The notes: generated by a model from the letters alone, not told the origin. A DNA stretch of 64,000 bases from Sequoia sempervirens (GCA_007258455.2 VDFB02115090.1:186001-250000), one strand, 5' to 3'; numbered from the stretch's first letter, positions 11,500 to 24,998 are shown. Numbers and translations: made by a program.

Positions 11500-13342
11500 T
11501 ATTAACTTGAGATTTCATTCATTTTGTGTTGTGATTGAACAAATTACACATCTCACTTTGTACTTTCTTTATTTGTATTGTTTTTCCCTCTTTCTTTTTG
11601 TTTTATGTCTTTCTCCATCTAACTATCTTTCTGTTTCTTCATCTCTTTTTTCTTTGATTTCTCTAGTGTTTTTAAATTTTCTCTCATTTTTTAAATTTCT
11701 TTTTTGCTTGGTTCAATTGTCTCTTTCTTTCCTTTTTCTTTTCTATTCTTTCACTCTCAATACCTTTTTAATTTCCTTATATTTTTATTTCATAATTGTC
11801 ATTTTTTCTCTTATTTGTTGTCGGGCTTACTTTATGTTTATTATATTCTTTTTATATTTATTTATCTCATTCGTTGTCTATGTACCTCTCTTTTTCTTTA
11901 TCACTCTTTTAATATTACCTCTCTTTATTCTTTATTTAACTTTGCATTTTTCTTTCTTACTTTTTTCATTTTTTTATGTTAATTTTTTTTTTCTTTTATT
12001 TCTCTATTTTTTTTCTCAAATTCTTTTTTTACTTTCTCTCTTATTTTCTCTATCTATCCTTTTCTATCTATTTGTCATTTTCTCTAGTATACTTTCCTTC
12101 TTTATATTGTTCTTTTTGTTTTTTTTTTATCATTATTTTTAGCTTACATTTCTTCCATCCTTCTCTCCCTCTTTTCCCTTCTCTTGTTCTTTTTTTTTTT
12201 CTATTAAATCTTTTGTTTCCCTCTCTCTCTCTTGCTTTGTTGGTGTTTTGTCTCTTTATATGATTTTTTTTTTCAGTTTATTTGCTCACCCCCATCTATA
12301 TTTTTCATTATCTATTCTCTCTCTCTCTCTCTAATTTTTGTTGGTGATTTGTCTCTTTTTTGTTCTTTCTTGTCATTTAGATTGCTCTCTCATATTTTTT
12401 CTTTCTTTCTTTTTTCTTTCTTCCCCTTTTTATCTTCTTTTTATCCTTTCACTTTTTACCTTCTATTTATGTCTCTCTTTCTCCATCTATCTTTTTATCT
12501 TTTTTTATCCTTTCACTTTTTACCTTCTATTTATGTCTCTCTTTCTCCATCTATCTATCTTTGTGTTTTATGTCACTTCTTTCTTTTTACCTCTCACCTC
12601 TCTTCTCTCTCTCTATTCCTCTATATATTTTTTTGGTTATTCTATCATTTTTCATTGACTTTATTTATTTCAATTTTTAATTCTCTTCTTTGTAGCTTCC
12701 TTTTTTTTTATATAATTTTTACTCTTTTTTTTGCTTTATCTATTTAATCTTTCTTTTTCTTTGTTTCTTTATCTATCATTATCTAATCCATGGTTTTTGT
12801 CACTTCTTTGTTTCTTCTCTCCGATTTTCAATTACTTTTGGTATTGTATCTATTTTTTTATTCTATTGCTTTATATTTTGTCTTGATTATTAATATTACC
12901 TCTCTTTTTCTTATGTTACTTTTTCATTCATATATATTTTATATCTCATTTGTTTCTCTTTTAATTATTTTCCCTATTTCCTGATTTTTAATATTACCTA
13001 TTTTTTTCTTATGTTACTTTTTTCATTCATATATTTTATATCTTATTTGTTTTTTTTTAAATTATTTTCCCTATTTTCTACTTGCCTCTTATTTTGTCTC
13101 TCTCTTACCCTGCCCACTCACATATCACTTTATTTCTTATTACTTTTATTTATGTTTTATTTCAATCTATATTTTTCTCCATTTACTTATATTTTTGTCT
13201 CTTTTTTTCTCTTTAAAATTGTCTTTTTTTACCACTTTTTTTATTTCTCTTCAATTCATTTTTTAATTACCTTCACCATGTAATTCTTTGTTTTTACATG
13301 ATTCTCTCTCTCTCATTTATGGTCCATTTTTTTAATTCCTTG
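11500..13342. repeat. Pyrimidine-rich block A, part 1
   Basis: About 1.8 kb of plus strand composed almost only of T and C with scattered A (TTTCTTTTTC, TCTCTCTC, TTTATTT words), including (CT)n runs near 12224, 12314 and 13303. The long Phe/Leu/Ser/Tyr frames across it are artefacts of composition. Words such as ACTTTTGGTATTRTAT and CACCATGTAATTCTT recur in block B (23.8-25.7 kb), so the two blocks are paralogous rather than independent simple sequence. Confidence 0.8.
12441..12568. repeat. 64-bp tandem duplication in block A
   Basis: TTATCCTTTCAC starts a segment at 12441 that repeats from 12505, nearly identical for about 64 bp. Confidence 0.75.
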
Positions 13343-13960
13343 ATCATCTCGATTCTCTTGGACGACTATAACTTGGAGCAAGTTTTCAGTATAGGTAGAA
13401 AATCAAGTAGAAAATTTAAACTTCGGCCAAATCCCTAATATTGAGCACATTTAAGTTTCAACATTTCAGCCTCCCCTTGTTTTGCTTAAGGCGATGCCTT
13501 GTTTGTGCACCTTAGGAAGCTCTTGTATGAGCCAAACTACTCAACAACTCATCATCGACGGTGCCATTGAAATCCTAATGGTATATCAATAAAACTAGGG
13601 CATGCATTTTGGTGTTTAGGGAAAGATAAGACCTGGCAGAAGTGAGTAGATATTTCAAAAAAATAAAAATAAATATATCTTAAGGCACTGACCTTTTTTT
13701 TTTAATTAATACTAGCTATGCAATATGCATCCTCTTAAAACTGAAAAGATGATTTAGTATTTTTCTTTTACCAAAAGTGGATAATTTTAATATCCAACAA
13801 AGCATCTTTTTCAAATAGAAAAAAATAGTTTTGAATAGCAAGAACTTGAAATTATAAAGAAATAATCATCCGAATTTATGTTGGGGATTAGTTGAACAAT
13901 TTTATTGTCGGACCTTAAAACTAAATTTGATATTTAAATCACCAAGAGAATCGAGATGAT
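13343..13960. mobile_element. 618-bp element with 19-bp perfect terminal inverted repeats
   Basis: ATCATCTCGATTCTCTTGG at 13343-13361 is exactly inverted at 13942-13960. The interior has ordinary base composition and breaks the pyrimidine-rich block, so it looks inserted. No transposase frame is seen, so a non-autonomous DNA transposon (MITE-like) is the simplest reading. A clear target duplication was not found directly beside the TIRs. A 17-bp word ATGATTCTCTCTCTCTC occurs at 13298 and 13957, but it is microsatellite-like and overlaps the right TIR. Confidence 0.6.
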
Positions 13961-14640
13961 TCTCTCTCTCTCTCCATCTCTTTCTTTCTTTCTTTCATTT
14001 TATGATTGTTCTTATTTCTACTCCATTTTTGTTTTCTATTTATTTTTATCTTTAATTATTTTTTAGTTACCTTCATTATTTATTTTTGTGTCCCTTTTTT
14101 AATTTCTTTTTTTCTTTTTCATTTATGTTTATTTTTATTTCACTCTCCCACTCTCTCTTTTATTCCTCTTTTATTTTCTATGTTTTATTGTTTCTCTCAC
14201 TTAGTATTTTCATTCATCTTTTATTTTCTTTCATTAACTATTATTTATCTATTAATTTTTTATTTGTTCTTTCACTTTCATTTACTAATTCTTTCCTTTT
14301 TTCTTTTCTCCCTCTCTTTCATGCTTGTTTTATTCTTTCTCCCTTTTTTTATGTCTCTACTTTATATTGTTAATTTTTCTATAAATTTATCTCATTCTTG
14401 ATCTATATACCATTCTTTTTTTTGCCTACCTTTTTTTTATATGTTACTTTTTTTCATTCGTTATTTATATTAAATTAATTTCTTATTTTGTATTTATTTC
14501 TTTGTTTTTTAAATCTTTGGTTTTTTTTGTCTTTGTATTTTTCTTCTTAATTTATCATTTATTTTGTAGTTTATTCAATCTATCACATTAATACTCTCAA
14601 TATTTATCGCTTTGATTTCTCTTTTACATTTTTGATGCAG
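13961..14640. repeat. Pyrimidine-rich block A, part 2
   Basis: Same T/C-rich composition as 11500-13342. It starts with (CT)n and ends with a phrase (CACATTAATACTCTCAATAT) that recurs near 25197 in block B. Confidence 0.75.
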
Positions 14641-15680
14641 GAGCATCCATGGCTCAGTGCAATCTTGTGTCAACTTGAAGGTTTTATTTTTAATTTTTTT
14701 AATTTTGATGTATTGGATTTCATATGTGATTATTGAAATTCATATTTTGGGGTGAAATTAAATATTTTGTGATGTGGGAAAATTTGAATTTGAAATTTAT
14801 TTCAAATTGGGTCAAATTTTGTGAATAGAAATAATGGAGAATATGCTTTAAAATTGAAAAGAAGAAAAAAAAATTTATGTTGTGGACTTATTGGAGCCAT
14901 TAAAGCCATTTGTAACTCATTTTAAATTTTCACAACTCCTTAAAAATAGGAACCCAGGAGGTGGGTGCCCAAGTAGAGGATTCTACTTTTTTACTTTATT
15001 TGGGAAAGCATTAAGGTCATTCAAAAGCCATATTTCATTTTGGCTAAGTCCAGAAGATTTAAAACAAATATTTTATGCATTTTTGAATATTTAATTGGAT
15101 TTTATTTACTTCTTGGAGGTGGAGGAATTGATTTCCTAGAGAAACTTTGGAACGAAAGATAAATGAGATTGAAATTCATTGAAATTACATTTCAAGAAAA
15201 AAAGATGAAATAAAATTGAATTTCTTTCATTTTAGAGGGTATTTTCACAGGAAAAACAGAGAGAAGAGATGGAAGGTGTGGCATACCTGTAGAAGGCCAT
15301 ATTTTTGATGTTTTGACAGATTTGTGGGTGTTGATAGAGGAAAATCAACACAAGATTGTGCTGATTGAAGACATTGTTATGCAAGGTGTTTTGAAGTTGC
15401 AGGTGTTGGAGAGAAGATTGACTCTAGGTTTTGGTTTTCTATTGCGAATCAAATTGTGTGTGATTTCTAGGGGTTTCTTATTATTGTTACAACCTTAATC
15501 CATGATTGGATTGTAATAGATTAATTTCCCATATTTTAATTCAAGGATTTTCTAGTTGAATATTGCAATTTGGGCTTGGCATTTTGGGTTTCAATTTATT
15601 TGTGTTGTTGAATATTATTTGTGCGCTTTTTAAATTTCATTTGTAGCAAATTGGTTTAATTTAAATAGCTTCTGCATTAA
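14641..15680. other. ~1-kb block of ordinary composition splitting block A
   Basis: Begins at GATGCAGGAGCATCCATGGC and ends where T/C-rich sequence resumes. Block B has no counterpart between the matching flanks, so this is probably an insertion. No coding similarity and no terminal repeats were recognised. Confidence 0.4.
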
Positions 15681-16130
15681 TTTCCTCTCTCTCTCTCTCT
15701 ATTTGTATTTATTTTTTGCATATCTATTTTTAAAGATTATGTTTCTTCACCAATCTTCGTTTTTTTTTTCATTTCTTTGAAAACTTTTTGTAATTTTTAT
15801 CTCTATGTTTGAAATTCTCTCTCTCCACTTTATTTATTTATATTTTTTAAGTCTTTTTAAATTTGTTTATTATTTATTCAAATTGCTTACATGAGTATAC
15901 ATTTGTTCTCTTTCTCTCTATCTTTTTTCTTTTAGTTATGTTTTTTGGTCATTCATGATTTACTTATTCATCTTCATGTTATTTGTTCTTTATTTTTATT
16001 TTTATTTTTTTTAATTATCCCTTTTGATTTTTTTATCATTTTTGTCTACTTTTTGTCTTTTGACTTCTCTCACAACCTTTCCTTTGTTGCTTCTCTATAC
16101 CCTCATTCTCTCTCCTAGGAAGGAATAGAA
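15681..16130. repeat. Pyrimidine-rich block A, part 3
   Basis: Resumes T/C-rich sequence and is collinear with about 25250-25600 of block B (shared ACTTTTTGTAAT and TTTGTTTATTATTTATTCAAA). Confidence 0.7.
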
Positions 16131-16229
16131 GTCAGGTATGTCTTCATAGTCTTGGGTTTGGATTCAAGGTTTGGGTTTACCTGATGCATGTGGCTTAAAA
16201 GCTATTGCATATATCTCCAAGGGACTAGT

Positions 16230-19200
16230 CTCTCTCCAATGTGACACCCTTTCTCGACCCTAATTTGGCTGAATGTAAGACCAAGGTAAGATAGGTAAGG
16301 TGTTGGGCTAGGTTATAGGGATACCCTTGAGTCAACAAAAAATGAAGAAAGATAAGTTCATACCTTTTATTTAGATATATTTTTTTATTATCTTTCTTTG
16401 TATCTAACTTATCAAGCTCATTCCTTCCCTTCATGTTTTCTCTTTGTCTTTCTCTTTCTCCTTCTAATTTTAATACATAATATTTTTTCAATCATTTGAT
16501 AATACTAGAGGCATAGATAATAATTGGATTATCTATGCTAAAATTAAATTTAAAAATTGATCTCCATATCCTTATTCTCTCTCCTAAAAAGGAATAGAAG
16601 TTGGGTTCATCCCAGAGCCCACACGAATAGCGGAGGAGGCTTAAGTCATGGGTATGCTCCCCATGGTCTTGGGTGTAACTTTGGGGTTTAGGTTTACCCA
16701 ATGCATGTGGCTTGCAAGCTATTATATACATCCCTAGGGGACTAGTCTCACCCTAATGTGACACCCATTTTTTACCCCAACTCAATGGTAGAATATAAGA
16801 CCAAGGTAAGACAAGTTAGGTATTGAGTTGGGTCATAAGGATACCCTTGAGTTAATTAAAAAAAAAGAGAAGTTCATTTATTTTTATCATCTTTGAAAGG
16901 AGTTTGGATTTGAATATTTTGATTAATTAGAAATCAATTTATAAAAAAATCACAGTATGATTTTAGTGTACATGTTGACTGATACACCGACAATCCATTC
17001 ATATTAAGTAACATAACATCTTTCTCCTCAACCCTTTGGATCAAAGTAGCCTTAGAAGAATTTATATCTTTGTGACCCAACTCACCCATTTCTGACCCCA
17101 ACTTGGCAGAACATAAGACCAAGGTAAGGTGGGTTAAGTGTTTAATAAAGATCTAGAAACCATGGCTTCACCAATCAAAATTATTTCTTTATTTTCACTC
17201 CCCATATGTCTTTCTATCTTTTAATTTTTTATTGATACACCAACAATCCATTTGTATTATGTAAAATAATATATTTTTCCTTTGCCTTTTGAATCAAAGG
17301 TTCCTTTGAAAAATTTATATCCTTGTGACCCAACTCACCCCTTTTCGACCCCAACTTGAAAAAATGTAAGACCAAGATAAGGTGGGTTAAGCATTAGGTT
17401 GCATCACAAATATTCTATTGAGTCAACAAAAAAAATAAAAGATCTAGAAACCATGCTTTCACCAATCAAAATTATTTCTTTATTTTCTCTCTCCATATGT
17501 TTTTCTATATTTTTTTTGTTGATTGGTACACCCTCAATCCATTCGTATTAAGTAACATAACATTATTCTCCTCTGTCCTTTAGATCAAAAGTGTCTTAGA
17601 AAAATTTATAGCCTTATGACTCAACTCACACCTTTCCATCCCCAACTTCGTAGAATGTAAGACCAAGGTAAGGTAAGATAAGTTAAGCATTGGGTTGCAT
17701 TGTGGGGATACCCTTGAGCCAAAAAAAAAAGATCTAGAAACTCTGGCTTCACCAATCAAAATTATTTCTTTATTTTCTCTCCTCATATGTTTTTCTATCT
17801 TTTATTTATTAATTGATACACAAAATATCCATTCATATTAACATAACATCATTTTCCTCTACCCTTTTGATCAAAGTAGTCTTAGAAGAATTTATATCTT
17901 TGTGATTCAGCTCACCCCTTTCTGACCCCAACTTGGCAGAATGTAAGACCAAGGTAAGGCAGGTTAAGTGTTGGGTTGTGTCACGGGGATATTCCTGATT
18001 CAAAAAAAATCTAGAAACCATGGCTACAACAATTAAAATTATTTCTTTATTTTCTCTCTTCATATGTATATTTTTATTTTTTATTTGTTGTTTGATACAC
18101 CAATAATTCATTCATATTAAGTAACATAACATCATTTTCCTGCCCTTTGGATCAAAGATGTCTTAGAAAAATTTATATCTTTATGACCCAACTCACCCCT
18201 TTCCAACCCCAACTTGGCAAAATGTAAGACCAAGGTAAGGTGGGTTAAGCATTGGGTTGAGTCACGAGGATACCCCTAAATCAACCAAGAAAAATAAAAA
18301 AATTTAAAAACCATGGCTTCACCAACCAAAATTATTTCTTCATTTTCTCTCCTCATATGTCTGTCTATCTTTTATTTGTTGATTGATATACCAACAATCC
18401 ATTTGTATTAAGCAACATAATATCCTTCTCCTTTACCTTTTAGATCAAAAGTGTCTTAGAAAATTTTATATCCTTGTGACCCAACTCACTTCTTTCTAAC
18501 CCCAACTTTGAAAAATGTACGACCAAGGTAAGGCGGGCTAAGCGTTGGGTTGAGTCAACAAAAAATACAAAAGATTTAGAAACCATGAATTCACTAATCA
18601 AAATTATTTTTTAATTTTCTCTCTCCATATGTTTTTCTAGATTTTATTTGTTGATTCAAGATATCCATTTGTATTAAGTAACATAACATCCTTCTCTTTT
18701 TCTCTTTAGATCAAAAGTGTCTTAGTAAAATTTATAGCTCTATGACTCAACTCACCCCTTTCCAACCCCAACTTGGCAGAATGTAAAACAAAGGTAAGGC
18801 AGGTTAAGCATTATGTTGTGTCATGGGATACCCCTGAGTCAACAAAAAAATAGAAACTATGGCTTCACCAATCAAAATTATTTATTTATTTTCTCTCCTC
18901 ATATGTTTTTCTATTTTTTATTTGTTGATTGATACACCAACAATTCATTTGTATTAACATAACATCTTTTTCCTCTTTCCTTTGGATCAAAATACCCTTA
19001 AAAAAATTTATATCCCTATAATTTAGCTCACCCTTTTCCGACCCCAATTTGGCAGAATGTAAGACCAAGGTAAGGTGGGTTAAGCATTGGATTGTGTCGT
19101 GGGGATACTCTTTAGTTAAAAAAAATATAGAAACCACGACTACAACAATTAAAATTATTTTTTTATTTTCTCTTTTTATATGTCTTTTTATCTTTTATTT

Positions 19201-22200
19201 GTTGATTGATACACCAACAATTCATTTGTATTCAGTAACATAACATCATTCTCATCTGTCCTTTGGATCAAAGATATCTTAGAAGAATTTATATTTTTAT
19301 GACCCAACTCACTCATTTCCAACCCCAACTTGGAAGAATGTAAGACCAAGGTAAGGTGGGTTAAGTGTTGGGTTGTGTCACGAGAATACCCCTAAATCAA
19401 CCAAAAAAAATAAAAGGTCTAAAAATGATGGCTTCACCCATCAAAATTATTTCTTCATTTTCTCTCCTCATATGTATTTTTATATTTTATTTGTTGATTG
19501 ATATACCAACCATCCATTTGTATTAAGCAACATAATATCCTTCTCCTTTGCCCTTTAGATCAAAGGTGCCTTGGAAGAATTTATATCCTTGTGACCCAAC
19601 TCATTCCTTTCCCACTCCAACATGGAAAAATGTAAGACCAAGGTAAGGTAGGTTAAGCATTGGGTTGAGTCACGAGGATATCCTTGAGTAAAAAAAAATA
19701 TATAAAAAAATCTAGAAACCATGACTTCACTAATCAATTTTTTTTTCTCTATCCATATCTTTTTTTATATTTTATTTGTTGATTGATACACCCTCAATCC
19801 ATTCGTATTAAGTAACATAACATCCTTCTCTTCTACTCTTTAAATCAAAAGTTTCATAGAAAAATTTATACCTCTATGAATCAACTCGCCCCTTTGCGAC
19901 CCCAACTTGGCATAATGTAAAACCAAGGTAAGGCAGGTCAAGCGCTGGGTTGTGTCATGGGATACCCTGAGTCAACAAAAAAAAAAAGATCTAAAAACTA
20001 CATGGCTTCACCAATAAAAAATATTTCTTTATTTTATCTCCTCATATGGTCTTTCTATCTTTTATTTGTTGATTGATACACCAAGAATCCATTCGTATTA
20101 AGTAATTTATAACATCATTTTCCTTTTCCCTTTGAATCAAAGTGGCCTTAAAAGAATTTATATTCATGTGATTCAACTCACCCCTTTCTGACCCCAACTT
20201 GGAAGAATGTAAGACCAAGGTAAGGTGACTTAAGCGTTGGGTTGTGTCATGGGGATACTTGTGAGTCAAAAAAATCTAGAAACCATGGCTACAACAATTA
20301 AAAATATGTTTTTATTTTGTATTTTTAGATGTATTTTTATCTTTTTTTTGTTGATTGTTACACCAACAATTCATTCGTATTAAGTAACATAACAACCTTC
20401 TCTTTTTCCCTTTGGATCAAAGTTGTCTTAGAAGAATTTATATTCTTATGACCCAACTCACCCCTTTCCAACCCCAACTTGGTAGAATGTAAGACAAAGT
20501 TAAGGTAGGTTAAGCATTAGGTTGCATCACAAGGATACCCCTCAATCAACCCAAAAAAATAAAAGATCTAAAAACCATGGTTTCACCAATCAAAACTATT
20601 TTTAAATTTTCTCTCCTCATATGTCTTTCTATCTTTTACTTGTTGATTGATATACCAACAATCCATTCGTACTAAGTAACATAATATTCTTCTCCTTTTC
20701 CCTTTAGATCAAAGGTGTCTTAGAAGAGTTTATATCCTTGTGACCTAGCTCACTCTTTTCTGACTCCAACTTAGAAAAATGTAAGACCAAAGTAAGGTGG
20801 GTTAAGCGTTGGGTTGAGTCACGAGGATACCCTTGAGTCAACAAAAAAATTAAAACATCTAGAAACCTTGACTTCACTAATCAAAATTATTTTTCTATTT
20901 TCTCTCTCTCTATATGTTTTTTTATATTTTATTTGTTAATTGATACACCCTCAATCCATTCATATTAAGTAACATAACATCCTTCTCTTATGCCCTTTAG
21001 ATCAAAAGTGTCTTAGAAAAATTTATAGCTCTATGACTCAGCTTGCCCCTTTCCGACCCCAACTTGGCAGAATGTAAGACCAAGGTAAGGCAGGTTAAGC
21101 ATTGGGTTGCGTCGTGGGATACCTCTAAGTCGACCAAAATAAATATCTAGCAACTATGGCTTCACCAATCAAAATTATTTCATTATTTTCTCTCCTCATA
21201 TGTCTTTCTATCTTTTATTTGTCGATTGATACACCAACAATCCATTCATATTAAGTAACATAACATCATTTTCCTCTGCCCTTTGGATCAAAGTAGCCTT
21301 AAAAGAATTTATAGCTCTATGACTCAGTTTTCCCCTTTCTGACCCCAACTTGGCAGAATGTAAGACCAAGGTAAGGTGGGTTAAGCGTTGGGTTGCGTCG
21401 TGGGATACCCCTAAGTCAACAAAAAAAAAAGATCTAGCAACTATGGCTTCACCAATCAAAATTATTTCATTATTTTCTCTCCTCGTATGTCTTTCTATCT
21501 TTTATTTGTTGATTGATACACCGACAATCCATTCGTATTAAGTAACATAACATCCTTTTCCTCTGCCCTTTGGATCAAAGTAGCCTTAAAAGAATTTATA
21601 TCACTGTGATTTAGCTCACCCCTTTCCGACCCCAACTTGGCAGAATGTAAGACCAAGGTAAGGCGGGTTAAACGTTGGGTTGTGTCGCAGGGATACTCCT
21701 GAGTCAAAAAAAATCTAGAAACCATGGCTACAACAATTAAAATTATTTTTTTATTTTCTCTTTTCATATGTCTTTTTATTTTTTATTTTTTGATTAATAC
21801 ACCAACAATTCATTCGTATTAAGTAACATAACATCCTTCTCTTATGCCCTTTGGATCAAAGATGTCTTAAAAGAATTTATATCATTATGATCCAACTCAC
21901 CCCTTTTCGACCCCAACTTGGCAAAATGTAAGACCAAGGTAAGGCGAGTTAAGCGTTGAGTTGCATCACGAGGATACCCTTGAATCAACCCAAAAAAATA
22001 AAAGATCTAAAAACAATGGCTTCACCAATCAGAATTATTTCTTTATTTTCTTTTTTCATATGTCTTTTTATATTTTATTTGTTGATTGATATACCAACAA
22101 TCCATTTGTATTAAACAACATAATATCCTTCTCCTTTTCCCTTAAAATCAAAGGTGCCTTAGAAGAATTTATATCCTTGTGACCCAACCCACTCCTTTCT

Positions 22201-23790
22201 AACCCCAACTTGGCAAAATGTAAGACCAAGGTAAGGTGGGTTAAGCATTGGGTTGAGTCACAAGGGTACCCTTGAGTCAACAAAAAAATAAAAGATCTAG
22301 AAACTATGACTTCACTAATCAAAATTATTTTTTTATTTTCTCTCTCCATATGTTTTTCCATATTTTATTTGTTGATTGATACACCCTTAATCTAATCATA
22401 TTAACATAACATCTTTCTCTTCTTCCTTTGAGATCAAAAGTGCTTTAGAAGAATTTTTAGCTTTATGACTCAGCTTGCCCCTTTCTAACCCCAAGTTGGC
22501 ATAATGTAGGACCAACGTAAGGTAGGTTAAGCACTGGGTTACATCGTGGGATACCCTTGAGTCAACAAAAAAAAGATATATAAACTATGGCTTCACCAAT
22601 CAAAATTATTTCTTTATTTTCTCTCCTCGTGTATTTCTATCTTTTATTTGTTGACTGATACACCAAGAATCCATTCATATTAAATAACATAACATCTTTT
22701 TCCTCAGCCCTTTGGATCAAAGTAGTCTTAGAAGAATTTATATCCTTGTGATTCAGCTCACCCCTTTCCAACTCCAACTTGGCAGAATGTAAGACCAAGG
22801 TAAGGTGGGTTAAGCATTGGGTTATGTCACGAGGATACTCCTGAGTCAAAAAAAATCTAGAAACCATGACTACAACAATTAAAATTATTTTTTTATTTTC
22901 TCTTTTCATATGTCTTTTTATCTTTTATTTGCTTATTAATACACCAACAATTCATTCGTATTAAGTAACATAGCATCCTTCTCCTTTGCCCTTTGGATCA
23001 AAGATGTCTTAGAAGAATTTATATCTTTATGATCCAACTCACCCCTTTCCAACCCCAACTTGGCAGAATGTAAGACCAAGGTAAGGTGGGTTAAGCATTG
23101 GGTTGCATCACGAGGATACCCCTAAATCAACCCAAAAAAATAAAAGATCTAAAAACCATGGCTTCACCAATCAAAATTGTTTCTTCATTTTCTCTCCTCA
23201 TATGTCTTTCTATCTTTTATTTATTGATTGATATACCAACAATCCATTTGTATTAAACAACATAATATCCTTCTCCTTTGCCCTTTAGATCAAAGGTGTC
23301 TTAGAAGAATTTACATCCTTGTGACCTAGCTCACTCCTTTCTGACCCCAACTTGGAAAATGTAAGACCAAGGTAAGGCGGGTTAAGCGTTGGGTTGAGTC
23401 ATAAGGATACCCCTGAGTGAACAAAAAAACAAAAGATCTAAAAATCATGATGTCACTAATCAATTTTTAATTTTATTTTCTCTCTCCATATATTTTTTTA
23501 TATTTTATCTATTGATTGATACACGCTCAATCCATTCATATTAAGTAACACAACATCCTTATCTTCTTCCCTTTAGATCAAGAGTGTCTTAGAAGAATTT
23601 ATAGCTCTATGACTCAGCTTGCCCCTTTTCGACCCCAAATTGACAGAATGTAAGACCAAGGTAAGGTGGGTTAAGCGTTGGGTTCCGTCGTGGGATACTC
23701 CTAAGTCAACAAAAAAAAAAGTATATCTAAAAACTATGGCTTCACCAATCAAAATACTTTCCTTATTTTCTCTCCTCATATGTTTTTCTA
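16230..23790. repeat. Satellite array, ~285-bp monomers in a four-monomer higher-order repeat
   Basis: The core AATGTAAGACCAAGGTAAGG recurs with its motif near 16275, 16798, 17118, 17370, 17661, 17947, 18228, 18521, 18787, 19063, 19343, 19636, 19920, 20213, 20493, 20785, 21078, 21364, 21651, 21932, 22224, 22510, 22793, 23074, 23365 and 23654. Spacing is mostly 280-293 bp. From 17370 onward monomers cycle through four types, recognisable by words such as CACCCTCAATCC (type 1), TATAGCTCTATGACTCAG (type 2), GGCTACAACAATTAAAA (type 3) and CATCACGAGGATACCCC (type 4). The result is a ~1.15-kb unit repeated about six times. The first two spacings (523 and 320 bp) are irregular. Minus-strand frames of 60-97 codons recur, mainly in type 3, but decay freely and are not taken as genes. 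I do not recognise the family. Confidence 0.9.
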
Positions 23791-24404
23791 CCTTTTATTT
23801 CTTATCTATTTTTCTCATCCTTTCAATTATTTTTCTTAGTCTATCTATCTTCCTTGCCCATTTTTATATATTTTCACAATTTCTTTCTCTTTATTGTCTC
23901 TATCACTTGTTTGCTCACTCTCTATTTGTTTTATTTTTTTCATCTATCTTTTTATCTTTCTCTTGTTTTATTTATTTGTTATTTTTTTCTTTTTTATCTT
24001 TGTATGTAGATTTTTTGGTTCTCTCCTTCTATTTATCATATTTTTTATTTTTGTCAGACTCTTTTTTCTATAACCTTTTCCTTGTTGGATATGGTTGATT
24101 GAGCATTTTTTTGTAAGTCACATAATTTTCAACTACTTTTGGTATTATATTTATTTATTTCATTATGTTACTTTATTTTTCTTTGTTTTAATTTTTAATA
24201 TTACCTCTCTTTTCGCCTATGTTATTTTTTCATTCATATATTTTATATTTGATTTGTTTCTTTTTTAGTTATTTTCCCTATTTTCTATTTGTCTCTTATT
24301 TTCCATGTGTTTCTCTCTTACCTTGTCCATGCACATCTCATTTTATTTCTTATTACTTTTATTTATGTTTTTTTTCAATTTATATTTTTCTCAATTTACC
24401 TTTA

Positions 24405-24824
24405 TTTTTGTCTTTCTTTCTTTCTCTTTAAAATTGTCTTTTTTTCTTATCACCTTTTTATTACTTTTCAACTCTTTTTTAATTACCTCCACCATGTAAT
24501 TCTTCCTCTTTACATGTTTGTTTTCTCTTTCTTATTTGAAATTCAATGTTTCTCTTCACCATGTAATTATTCATCTTTAAATGTTTGTTTTCTTTTTTTC
24601 TTATTTGACATTCATTTTTGTCTTTCTTTCTTTCTCTTTAAAATTGTCTTTTTTTCTTATCACCTTTTTATTACTTTTCAACTCTTTTTTAATTACCTTC
24701 ACCATGTAATTCTTCCTCTTTACATGTTTGTTTTCTCTTTCTTATTTGAAATTCAATGTTTCTCTTCACCATGTAATTATTCATCTTTACATGTTTGTTT
24801 TCTTTTTTTCTTATTTGACATTCA
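24405..24824. repeat. 210-bp tandem duplication in block B
   Basis: Segment 24405-24614 is repeated almost exactly at 24615-24824. Because 210 is divisible by three, the accidental plus-strand frame repeats as 70 residues twice, which explains the apparent protein repeat. Confidence 0.9.
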
Positions 24825-24862
24825 ATGTGTCTCCTTCACCATGTAATTCTTCGTCTTTACAT

Positions 24863-24998
24863 GATTTTTTTTGTTTGGTGGATCCTTTCTAAAGGGAAGC
24901 ACCCATTACGAACCCACGTCTCAACCCAAACAACCCCGAATCTGAATTTAAGCTTTTGCTCCACCGGTGCGAGTTGAGGCAAGGGATTCGAATCTGTA
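24863..24998. mobile_element. Short insertion of ordinary composition in block B
   Basis: About 135 bp of mixed composition (GGTGGATCC... to GGGATTCGAATCT) interrupts the T/C-rich block. One end has a T8 run and the other GATTCGAATC, a B-box-like word, so a 5'-truncated minus-strand SINE is possible. No target duplication was identified. Confidence 0.3.

Noticed and set aside
11507..14401. Long plus-strand frames rich in Phe, Leu, Ser and Tyr that resemble membrane proteins
   Set aside because: They come from T/C-rich simple sequence; overlapping frames are equally open and no start context or family similarity exists.
16225..23779. Recurrent minus-strand peptides with LTLVLHSAKLGSERGEL in the satellite, and plus-strand AECKTKVRWVKRW
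   Set aside because: They recur because the DNA repeats; starts, ends and stops vary freely between monomers and lengths follow the monomer.
24289..24846. 185-codon frame with a 70-residue repeat
   Set aside because: A 210-bp DNA duplication inside pyrimidine-rich sequence keeps phase by chance.
24863..24998. tRNA gene suggested by GGGATTCGAATC
   Set aside because: No cloverleaf or A box could be drawn around it; only the B-box-like word is present.
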